A stretch of 64,000 nucleotides of DNA, taken from positions 5,208,001-5,272,000 of the forward strand of contig JAMPIT010000174.1 of the NCBI GenBank assembly GCA_026261815.1. The letters run 5' to 3'. Positions 38,901 through 50,900 of the stretch are shown here, one piece after another (the first letter of the stretch is position 1; each line of letters begins with the position of its first letter). The position numbers and the translations under genes are program-made. This DNA is from Monarcha castaneiventris obscurior (lineage: Eukaryota; Chordata; Aves; Passeriformes; Monarchidae). The notes under the pieces are model-generated. The model ran no database searches. It was not told where the DNA came from and worked only from the letters and a program-made list of their open reading frames with translations.

Positions 38901-41900
38901 TGAGCAATGATATTTTATAAAGACACCTAGATAAAGCTGTTTGTTTCCATATAAAATTATTTATCACATGCAATTTTATTTAGGAAGAATATTTTGTAAA
39001 GGAAATCAAATCTTAATGTATAACTTTAGAATTTAATTACTACTTCTTTTTTTGTGGCTTATTGTGTATTAATATGAGATAAGATGTTGACAGTAATACC
39101 CTTCTAGATACATTAAGGAGTGGAATTTACTACATAGAAATTTACCAGATAAATATTTTTTCAGTTCCAAATCCTTCACTAATTTAGTTAGAATTGTAAT
39201 GAAAACTTTCCACTGGTCTGACAAACTCCAAACAAATACTAAGTTTCCTTGACTCTCTTTTCCTCCATTTGTTCTCATAGCAAGTACAGGGCGACTACAG
39301 CTGAGGAACAGCTCTTGTTTTCCAGACCAAGTTGCAGTTTCTGCCTCTTGTTAGAGGTGCTACACATTCACAGTTCTCGATTGTCAGCCACTTTTTCAGG
39401 CAATCCTGACTGCTGTGATTTGAGAGAACTCATTCTTCAAATTGAGGTCTTTTTTGATACTTTTATTATTGTTATTATTGACCACAAAGGCATTCTTTGG
39501 ATCAATCTTGCTGTTTTCAGTCTAGTGTCCCAGGTGTCACCTCATCGTGCCCATTTGGTCCTCAAAGATTCCTTCAAAAGCAAATTAACAAGTTTGCTCT
39601 CTCTTCCAGGACTGAATTAAGTGTTGTAACTCTAACAGAATCACTAATTTTGAAATATCTGTAGGAATACAAATGGACAGTTCAGTATCCTTTCTATGCT
39701 GTTCTCTTGTCTGATGCTTGAGCTTTGAATTAAAGAACTGGACACAAAATAAGTATTGTGAGCTTCTGGTTAGAATTAAAATAAAGGCTTCTGAGAAAAT
39801 TTACTATAGGTTGTAAAAAAACACCAAGTGAAGTACAATGTTTCTACTCTCTAGCTATGGGTGACTAATTTTATACTCCTTACCTCTTCGTGAAAAATGT
39901 CTCCAGACCCAAACGATCTGAATTGTTGCCTGCAAGAAGCTTAACCTTTTCTGCTCACAGTACAGTAAATGTTTGATGTCTAAAAGTTGCAATGTGGATA
40001 TCCCCTTATAGTTTTTTACTCTCCTGCTATAATTAAGTATATTCTGGTTTTATTTCTTAAAGCTTTGCATTAAAAAAAGCTGTCTGATTGGTCCAAAAAG
40101 CTGTCTGTCATTTTAGGATCAACCCACTACATTCAGTATTTATAATAAACTTCACAAGAATAGAACTTGCAGTGTTCTACTCCTCCTTTTTCTTATTTGG
40201 GCAAATTTCTTGAACTAAAGGATTTTGCTTACATGATTGGTTTCAGAAGATTTTGCCTATGTGTGACCATAAGAAGATACAATTGAAAAAAACAGAACCT
40301 CAATATTAAGAACTATTTCTTTGTCCTCAGAAAAAATTAACCTTGCTTTTCCAACATTTTCTTAATGCATTTTTTCCAATTGCACCCAAAAAGTATATTC
40401 ACTGACATTTTAATTTTGTTAACATGTATCAAGTCACTTTTCTTACATATTTTAATGTTTTGTTTGTTGTGTTTTGTCCATTGTATCCTTTTGCTATTTG
40501 AATGTATACTCTTATGTTATATTCCTTGAACTGACATGAGGTATAGCCTTGTAATCAGTGCTGTAGTTCAAATATTTTCTCCAAGTCTTTATTCAAAACC
40601 CTCAGAAAATATTTATAATGATGTATAAGGAAGCTGGCCTAAAAGTTCTATTAATTGTTTGGAAATACAGAGGATAATATATTTCTTGATCTGTTTGTAT
40701 ATTGTATGGTATTTAAAATGATCCATTATTGTATGTATGGGAAGCGCTTATTTACTGAAAAAGGTAGTCAAGTCACTGAACAAATCTTAACACATCTAGT
40801 CATTACAGGGACCTTAAATTGAGTATGAAATAGCTAAACCCACCCTGAAGGCAGCAAGACTTGGAGTTTTGTTGCAGTTTGTATTTTTCCAGCTCATGGT
40901 GAATCTGTTCTCTATTCATCTTTGCTTGATATCATGGAGCTCTGGCCATGTATTGACCCCAACAGATCACCTAGTTCTTTCACTAGTGCAAGAAGTCTGT
41001 TCCAAAAATAAGTGAAATTCTTAAGAACTTTTTTTTTTAAACTAAACTGATAGTGCTGAAACACAGTAAGTCAAAAGTAGTAATGAAATACAAATGATAC
41101 ATCTAGTAAAACTTCATTATTTTCTTTCTACTTCTTTATAACCAACCTGTTTTTAAAAATCCAAAGAACTCATTAATAAATACCTAAAACAAAGACTACC
41201 CATAGCTTAGAGATGAAGATCTAAAGCTCTGTGTGTCTTCTGATATATAGAGATAGTTTACTCAGTGATGACAGGAGCCTGGGGTAAGGCAACAGTAGAT
41301 CAGTGTTTTCCCCTTTTTTATCATTTAGCTCCTGATATCAAGTTGTGTGCAGAGAAATGTGGCAGGCTGTGGTTTATGGTTGTGATTAAACAATTTCTGT
41401 ATTCAAACAAACACTAAAGATAGTCAGTCTTTGCTCAGAGACTGACAATTTAATTGTACAAAGGTTCAAAATTACAAGTGAAAGATATTTAATTCTAAAA
41501 CACTCACCTATATGACTGGGTTATTCCAGTATTAAGCTTTATTTCATAGCAGAATTCCATTTTGCAGGCTCTCTTTTTTGAATGTTGAATACTATTTGTA
41601 AATCGTGATTCTAACTTTCTGGAGCAAGTCCCTGCTTGGATCCTTTTTTTTTTCTTGAACAGCTGTCAGTTTCCAGACAGCCTCTTTCCTTAGTGTGTCT
41701 TATGGTAGAAAAATACCATTTATTCTTGTGCATTATGGAACATTTTTATGAAATAACTTGTGTTTTTGTTGACATGAAGAGAAGACTTCTACTCAAATGG
41801 CAGTTTTAAGTTCTGAATTTCTCTTAGTTGCAGCCATTCTTCAAATCTGCTGGTGGAAATTGACTGTTTGCCGTTGTAAACGAGTGTGCTGTTAAGAGTT

Positions 41901-44900
41901 CTTAGAGGGTGTAGCGCATCTCTGAAAACCTCTGCTTAGTTATTTCTTCCTCTCAGCCTTAAAAGCCAGTTATTTCTTGCTGGCCTTAAAAGCACATTCA
42001 GCCATGTGGTCTCACTGCATTCAGAGAAGTAATATGTCTCCATAGAACTTAAAAACAGAGACTCATTTCTGATACCGCTTGGACACTGAGGTTTCATCCG
42101 CGTATTTTAGTATTAAAACTTCACCCTCTGGAGTAAGCCAAAGTAATTTGCTGTTCTTAGTACACTTGGCACAGAATAGGAGGACAAAGCTGTCAACTGC
42201 TGTTCTTTTTTAGTGAAAAATAACTTACTAGATTAAATACTCTAATGATCTTAGCATATGGGAAAAAAAAATCCCACTTCACTCTGCGTTGTGACATAAT
42301 ATTATTGCATTTATTCCAAAAACTAAGTCTGCAACCCACCCTGGGGGGAAAATCTAAGCACTTGGGAATATTAAGTATAGACACAAAGTTAGTAACTATA
42401 GTGATTTTATGCTTCTGGTGTATCCAGATCACTCTGTTTGCTGGTGGTCAGCTCTGTAATGTTTGGGATTGAAGGATGCAGTATGATTATAATCAGACTG
42501 TTGATGTGTCGCTGTAGAAGTTAAGAATGCTGAAGACAGCACAGGCTTCCTATATGAATGTAATACAGAAAAAAGATGGAGGATTCATTCAGAAACTTAA
42601 AAAATAGATTCAAGTCAAGTTGTGAAGTGTGACTGGACTCATACTTCTGTCATTTAGAGTGTAAAAATTATCTTAAAAATGTGTTAAAGAATAGCAATAA
42701 AAGCTATCTTTCTTGGTTAATTACTCCAAGTGATCTGTTCACAGCCTTCTCAGCTACAATAGTTGTAATATTTAATGATCTTTGCCATTTAGTTAGCATC
42801 TCATTTCAAAGTTCGGTATATCCACTTTGAAATCTGAAGCGCATGTTTTATGTTCCTCCTTCAGCATTTTAAATCCATTAAGCTTCTTGAAATTACAGTC
42901 TTAGGGCTAAATACTGCATTTAATATAGTGGGCCTGCCATGGAGATAACTAAGTCAGTATTACTTATTCCTGAAATGTCCATTTCATGTCTAAAATCTGC
43001 CATTATAGGATTAATCCTTTTTTGTTGTCTCTGTTACTGAACTTATGCTGAAGCAATTATCTACCAAAAAATCCTACACTGAAGTCTTTCTGGACTGCTT
43101 CTCTTTAAGTCAATCTGTTGCTTTGCAGATGTTAAACTTGACTTCTTGGCTTCTGTATGCAGAAAGAAAGATGTATAAAACTTCAAGTAGGTAGATGGGG
43201 TGTGAACCCCGACCCTTCATCTCATCCTGCAGCAGTAGCTTCTCCCCTTACTTTTGAATATGCCAGCTCCTTCTCTTTTAAAAATCGCTTATCAGAAAAG
43301 TAGTTTTCTATAATTTTTCAATATATTAAATGCTGTTTGATCCAAAAGCGTGCAGTTACTCTGCCATTAGGGTGACTTACTTGACATTTGTCATCTGTGC
43401 GATGGCTGCATGGATTATGGATTCACAAAAACTCTGCACAAATATGGGACCCCCACTGAAGTTGCTATTCTGCCTGTTTTCACTAAAAATACTGTTCTCA
43501 TACTAATTTGCCTGAGGATTCTATGTGTGCTGTGGGAGCACCTGCCACTGTCAAGAGTATCTCACATGGAGCAATGCTCATGAACCCTAAAAATATTTCT
43601 ATTTCTTTGTTAAATTCACTGTTTTGCATAGGATCAACATCTAGCTGACTTGCTTCTGTCACCTGCTTAGTTTAGTACTTCAGTTGTTTGTAATTCGTTT
43701 AGTTTTCCATCAATAAAAGCACAAAAATAAATACTTGCAGTCTACACCATATGTGTGTTTTGGTTTAAGAAACCCTAGTTGTAAGTTAGTAGTCTAATAA
43801 TGTTTCAGATTATTAAGTCTAGCACTTTGACTTTTTATTGTTGGTCCATCAATCAATGGCATGAACTCTTCCATACAACCAGTGAATTTTCTAGTTTTGC
43901 TTAACCAGTTTGGTGGTTGTATTACCAATTTAAACTTGTGAAGTGGTGTCTCAGTGTACCTGTCTTCATGACTTTTCTACTCACAAACATCTAGCAATGT
44001 TCATGTGGAATGGGGAAATCTGGTGGTTTAGCTGTAGTACATTGTGTAATGCAGTCCATCACTTTGCTTTCTTTAGTGTTGCTGTAGCAAAACATTCTTA
44101 TGTGGAGTACCTGCTCTTTTATACTTCAATAAATATCTTGATCATTCTTCCTTGTGATTGATTAATTAAAAGGAGAGATTTCCTTAATTTTTAAATAATT
44201 AACTGTATTTTATATAAAATATTGCATTTCTCATATTTGGGAAGGAAAAGAACTTGCCTGTATAACAACTATGTGGGGGTATGATACCTCCTAATGAAAA
44301 ACAAGCTTCGGGGAAAATGAGTAATGTATGGTAAAGATTAAAAGTAATTATGCTTACTTTAACAAAGACAAGTTGTGCCCTCTACATACTTCATATTTTC
44401 AATGAGTTCTTAATCTCAAAGTATCTGTAATGAGAGCTTTCTTTAGCTGGCAGATTTCAGACATTCAGCATCTACGTACAGTATTGTGGTGTGGTGCCAC
44501 CATTGTTGAAATCTGCTGGCCCTGTGCAAAACAATTGTTGTACTAGAGTAGGAGTTGGTAGGACAAGCAGAGTAATCTGCAGCACTTGATCCCTGGTGGT
44601 TGGTGGCATTTTAGGTAAAGGAATTAATCTCCTTAGGGTAAGTTTTAGTTTGAAACTGACACTCGAATTTTCATGCTTACATTTGGTGTCTGCAAGTGAG
44701 ATGGGTGTCTAAATTCATATTGTAATGGGGGGCATCTGGTCAATAGGATCAGCAGAGCCCGTTGATCTTCTGTCATATCTGCTTGTCACTTGCTTCCTAA
44801 GGCACTTCCACTGAAGCCTTGACTCAAGCTGAAGCTGCCATCAGCTATTCCTGACAAGATGTCCCTGACCAGAACAAAAGCTTTGACTTATTTTCTGTAG

Positions 44901-47900
44901 TGTAACATGCACACAAATAGGTGTGTGTAAGCATCTTAACCTGAAACTTAATCATTGCTTTGCACGCTGATTTTCTTCTCTACTAGCAAACCAATGCAAA
45001 AATTAGTTTATATACTGAATATGTTTTCTTTTCTTTAAGTGAATTAGGACTCAGCAAGCAGTCCAACTACTTTCTTCAAATTTGCATGTAGTTCTCTGCA
45101 ATCCATAGAAACCTCTTTCATGTTCCTTCACTCAGGCTGTTACCCTTAAAAATCCCCAAAGAAAGTCTGGCAGAGTATGTATATGATTTTTCTGTTGGTT
45201 TAGCCAGAGTGTACAATAGCCACCACTTAACATTAGTCAAGGGTCATGCTCTATGGGAAGCTTCGTCCCCAAATTGAGTGCTCTGGCAATCCTAAGCTAT
45301 TAGTCGTGGGTTATTATTCAAGCTATATTTGCATTCTAATCCTGCTTTTCATATGAGACTTGTACTGATGAAATAACCCAGATTTTGGTGGGTTTGTGTG
45401 TGCATCTGTTCAGAATGCTGTTTCAGCAGTTGTAGATTCCACATCTGGTGAAGACCCACTTAATGGTCTAGAAGTCTTGTTTGGTTAAGACATATTCAAA
45501 AGGATTCAAAACCTTGGTCATCATGAACATTTTTGTGACATTTAAACAAGTACTGTTAGGTTCATGCTTGGTGTGGTGCTGTGGCAAGTTGCATTCTCTT
45601 GGCACGTGTGTGAGGAATGCCGTAGTTACATTTATGTAAATAGGTCACTGGTTTTGTTGCTTCACACTACCAGCTCCAAAAGAAAAAAAACAACAGTGTT
45701 TTACTGTTGGTATGTTCCCCAGTCTCCCATTTTAGAATCTCAGAATTAATTTCAGACTTCAGTTTTAATTGTAGCCCCTCCTTGCTAGTTAATGAATAGA
45801 AATGAAAATAAGTTCAGTGTAATTGCCAAACAGATGAATCGGCTTTTAATTGACTATGGAAGATCATAGGGAGATGAACCTCTGGTGTTGAAATGTAGCT
45901 TGCATGAATTCCCCTCTTCTCATTCCATCTGTAGTGTAAGACTACTTGGAAACTGTTTACATCAAGACAAACGTGACTGAGGTAATTCTAGGAGCGGAAT
46001 GTACAGAAATCTGGAAGAAATAAGAAACGTTGGATAAAGTGTTAGGCTTGTACATTCAGCAGAAAAGTTTAGGTCAGATCTCTCAGTGATTGTTTTTCTT
46101 TTCAAAAGTAGAATTTTCTATTCATAAACATAGGAGACAATATGAAACTGAAAAACTTGGCAGTAAAGTATATCTTCATCTTCAGAACTCCACTTAATAT
46201 TTTCTGCTATTAAACTTTAAATGTTACATGAGATCCGTGTACCTTGTCTGTTATAATACTGAGGGAAATTCGAATCCTCTGTCCTGCAATGGCATATACG
46301 TGTAATGGTACACTGGCACTGTCCTGAACCTCAGCCTTGTAGCGAGAGCTCTATTTAGTCCCACTGTTTCTTTTCTTCTACAGTTCTGTTCTATTCTTTC
46401 TAATTGGCTCCTGGAGCTGCATCTTGTTCACTGTGGCAAATTTCTGCATAGTGTCTACTTTGTAGAAGCTTCTGTCGTGCCATTCACAGGTTGGGGAAGT
46501 GGTATCAATTTTCTGACAAGTGAATTAGAGAAGAAAGGATTCTCTTTGCTCTTATTCTTAACTGCTTATGCCCTGGCTATTTCCAAAGTGAAAAAGAACT
46601 AAAAGTGGTTTTTAAATAATGGCTGTTCATTCCTCCATTTTTAGTTTCTGTTTCAACTTGGTAAGGCCTCAGTAACCAAGTACACTGTATTTGAGCTGCC
46701 CTTCAGCCTAATGTATTGGTAGGAAATCTGAAAACATGTACATGGACAAAGTTTATCTTTTCAGATATCTAGCCTTGACTTTGAAGGAATTCAGTTTCAT
46801 GGAAAGGATGGGAAAAACTGTAAGGTAAATTTGGAGTTAGGTGCTGCAACAAATACACTTCTGTATGTCTGGACCTGAGTTCCAAGTCCCTGCTGCAGAG
46901 TAGAAACCAGATCCCTATTTAGGCTCTTGTTTTTTATAGGGAACAGGGAGAATTGTCCATTTCTAAACAGCACATAGGTGAAACCTAAAGCTTCCCCCCT
47001 TTCTTCTTGTAGGTATTTTGCATCAAGACTGTAAAGGTACATCTCTATCCATTTTGTTACCCTATCTAGAAACTAATTCCTGAAAGCAAGTATTTTTACT
47101 AATTTCCAAATAATGGAACAGAGCAGAAGTTTCTGGTATAAGATTATACCCTGGAATTTAGATCAGTACCACAAAAGACAGCAGACCAGTCAATTTTTCT
47201 TCTTTTCATGAGATTTCAATGAGCAAGAAGTCTTAAAGAGAAGAGAATCAATGTATGCCTGCCTTATTTGATATAAAAGCTATAATGTAATCATGAAATT
47301 TTCTGTGTAAATTAACTTACTTCTTTTCACTAACTGCTACATATTTATTGGTAATATTGTGAAAATTTTTGTACTTCATATGGAGAGCAATAACTTGTAC
47401 TCATGGGCAGGGGGAATGTTATAGTTAAATAATAATAATACAGTATCCCTGTATTCACTTTGTTCCATAAAATAGAAAGGAGCAAACCAAAGGAACATAA
47501 TGCCTTTATTTGGAGGACTATGCCAATAATACTTGTTTTGTAAAGATACAAATTGATGCCTAGTTTTCTATTTTTCAGGATCAACAGATTGCATATGCTA
47601 CTCAACTGTTGGCATTTCTGATCCAGTAACTTCAGCTCTTCATATTATTGTAGGTGGGTGGTCGCAGTTTGCAGTTTTGTTATGAAAACTATGAAAGTAG
47701 CCCAAAATACTGTTTTCATTTAGTTCTGTCTTTATATCTGTGAAATATAATTTGAACATAATGGCTGAGTTGAAATACAAAGTTTTTGTCGGAGATTTAA
47801 GTCTCTGACTTGAAATACAGGAGGTTAAAAATTAATTGCTTGGTTTACACTAATTCATTGTTTTGAAGGGATCATAACATTTTGAAACTTCGGTGCTAAA

Positions 47901-50900
47901 GTTTTCATGATTTCTGGTGTTCTTTTGAAAATAGTAAAATGCAATAAGCAGCATCAGGTGTTGGACTATGCCTCTCTCTCTCTATGTATATCTATCTTAG
48001 AGAAAGCTATGAGCAGTGCATGTACATTTCCATAGTAGTATTTTGTGCTAGTTGTCCAATTGTCCTGGGCAATTCAATGTTCCCTTGCCAAGTTAGAGTT
48101 ACAATACCTTTTGGTATGATTACTGATTTAACAATTGCAGTTTTAAGATCTTGTATTACAAAGAGTTGCACATGTGCTTCTCTTACTAACCCATGGGTAA
48201 CTCTGTTCAGCATCTGTGGAGTTTAGGCCTTTGGACTAGGATTGGAGAGATGTGGCTTTAGTATATAATAGTATTTTAGCTGCGTTATTAAGTCCCAGAA
48301 TCACAGAATGGGTCAGGTTGGAAGGGACTCCAGGTTGGAGTGGATCATCTGGTCCAACTTCCCTGTGAAACAAAAAAAAACCCCAAACACCAAAATGCCA
48401 AACAAGCGAAAAAACCCGCCCCCACAACGCCCACCATCACTCCAAAGCTTACATGTGGAAGACATCAGAGAAGTGGTGTACTCTTTGTTCTCAGGGATTT
48501 CCAGGACTTGACAGGACAAGCCCTGAGTAACCTGATCTGACCTCACAGCTGAACCCACTTTGCGTGGGAGGTTTGATGAGAAACCTCCAAAGGCTTCTTC
48601 CAGCTTGAGTTATCCTCTGATAGTGTGACACAGAGGTTTAAGTATTAGCCAGGAGATGTACAGGAGACACTGCATCGATCCACTCGGGGGAAGGGACTGT
48701 CAAGCATAGGCACAGGGTGCCCAGGGAAGTGGTTGAGTCACCATCCCTGGAGATATTTAGATGATGTGTAGATATGGCACTTAGAGTCATGGTTTAGTGG
48801 TGGCCTTGACAGGGCTAGGTTAACGTTTGGACTCGATGATCCTAAAGGTCTTTTCCAGTCTGAATAGTTCTGTGACTCTATACCCTCCTACTGCTACAGG
48901 GTGAAGGAGTGTAAATTCTTCAGTATACATTTTTAGGATACTGAGCTCTTTCTTCTCACTTGGTGTTTAATGCTTTTAAAGTATGAGATTAAATAAGTAT
49001 TAAAAATTATTTTTCTTTTTTCTGCATGTGTAAGAAGTATATACATTCATGACATATATATTGACATAAATGCAATATTTATTTTTTATTTTTAATGACT
49101 TCACAATGTTAAAGTTACTATCATGTTTGCAGCTGCAAATAAAATAAGTCTTAAGAGAACCTTGCACTTCTGATCTTCATAGGTGACTGTCAGCCTCTGG
49201 ATGTCTCTTCTGTACATCACAACAACACGTTTTTGAAATACTCTGTGTCATTGCTGGGTTATGGTTTTTATGGAGATATATTGAAAGATAGTGAGAAGAA
49301 GCGGTGGATGGGTCCAATGAGATATGACTACTCCGGTAATTTTTGTAATTATTACATTCTTTTGCCAGTGTGTAAATATGTTGGAGCAGTTGGTTTACTC
49401 TCTTCAAACCAACCTTCTCTGAAGCTTGTAAACATCAGAAACAGACTTCATTTTAAACTCCTTGTAGCACCAAATATATTGGATCACATTATGTAAAGCT
49501 GTGTAACTTTGGGGTTAACGTTGACAGTGGGCTCAATAAAGTTGTGTTGAGTATGTGCCACCTATTGAAAATGGCCTAAAATATAATAACTTCTATCCTA
49601 CTCGTTTTGACTTTCTTTTTAGTCACTTAAAGAGAGATAGGCACTCCTCTGTCTTGAACATTCAGCTGATGGAATGAATTGTTAATTTTGCCCTTATTGC
49701 TAGCACTGATTAGAGAGAGATGAGTGATTCAGTCTTGTTACCTAATATTTGGCTATATCCTATGGCACTTTCCTAGTGGAAAGTATCTTTTGCTTCCTTT
49801 GATTTATCTTGTTAGGGAAAGAAGATGCATTAGGAGAATTTTAGTGCAGGCCAATTTTAAGATTCAGCAGTGATGCATAACTAAATTTTTTAGTTGGTCT
49901 TTAAAGATGTCAAGTGCAATAATGACACTTCTGACAAATGTTAAAACATTGGAGTGGCAGTGTGATATTTTCTTGTTCCTTAAAGTCTTAAACATCATAA
50001 GAAAAAGAGTTCTGAGCTTGAGGAGGGCTGCTATTGTTTTGCAGTCCTTAGAGAAAGAAAGAGAGGAAAAATCAAGGAATGTATGCAGAGATGTTTGCCA
50101 TGTGGATTTATAGTGACTTAATGCCGCATAATGCCTTTTTTATGTAGGCTTCAAGACTTTTCTTTCTCATCATTATTATGAAGGAACAATTGCTTATCAA
50201 CCAGCAAAACATACACATGGATCTCCACGAGATAAAGAGAGCTGCAGAACAGGGTAGGCTAATGTATATCTCTGGATATTTGCTGTGAACTATTTAAAAA
50301 CACATGTACATAAATAGAGGTTACAGGAGTGTTGGTTTTAATATCAAAACACTTACTCTAAAAGAGATAAGCTCGTAAAAAAATTACTGACTCATTAAAA
50401 AGAACGCCTCATTTTATCAGGTCATTAAACAAAAATCTAATAAAATTTTGTTAGCTGGTACTTCTCCTCCCTCAGTTTTAAGGGAAGCAAAATATAACAG
50501 CACAGGACCCAGTTACAAGATGCTGAGGATACTGTGCTGTGTTACTACTAAGAAGTCGAAAGTCTGGATGTCTTGTAGCTTCCATGAAGGGAAATAATAA
50601 TTCAGAAATTCTTAAGTGTTCACGTTGTAACTGAATCTAGGAATTTTAGCATTTGCTTTAGTGCCATGACAACAGCTGTCATGGCTTGTCCTAAGGACAA
50701 GTCCTCTCAGGAATCAGCCTATTTACCCTGTTTTTTTGTGTACTACTATGATGCTGTATAAATTCTGTGTGATGTTCTGTGTTTCTTTAGTCAGGGGGCC
50801 TGTCTTAATCACCCAGTGTTCCTTCTTTTCTCTTTGCTTTCACCTGCTTGAAGTTATGTACTAGTATTTATTATTCTTCTTTATCTATGAGTTTAGCTAT

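Larger units (their letters stand above)
47654..49182 (+). other. CERK: CERK intron 7
   Basis: 1529 bp, GTGGGT donor. A short CT run occurs near 47972-47981. It carries three CR1 3'-end pieces in mixed orientation between 48297 and 48886. Confidence 0.88.

Noticed and set aside
39249..39620. 123-codon open frame in CERK intron 6 as a possible alternative exon
   Set aside because: No recognisable motif, no similarity to CERK, and no convincing donor at its end.
47972..47981. CT microsatellite
   Set aside because: Only about five CT units, too short to be listed as a meaningful repeat.
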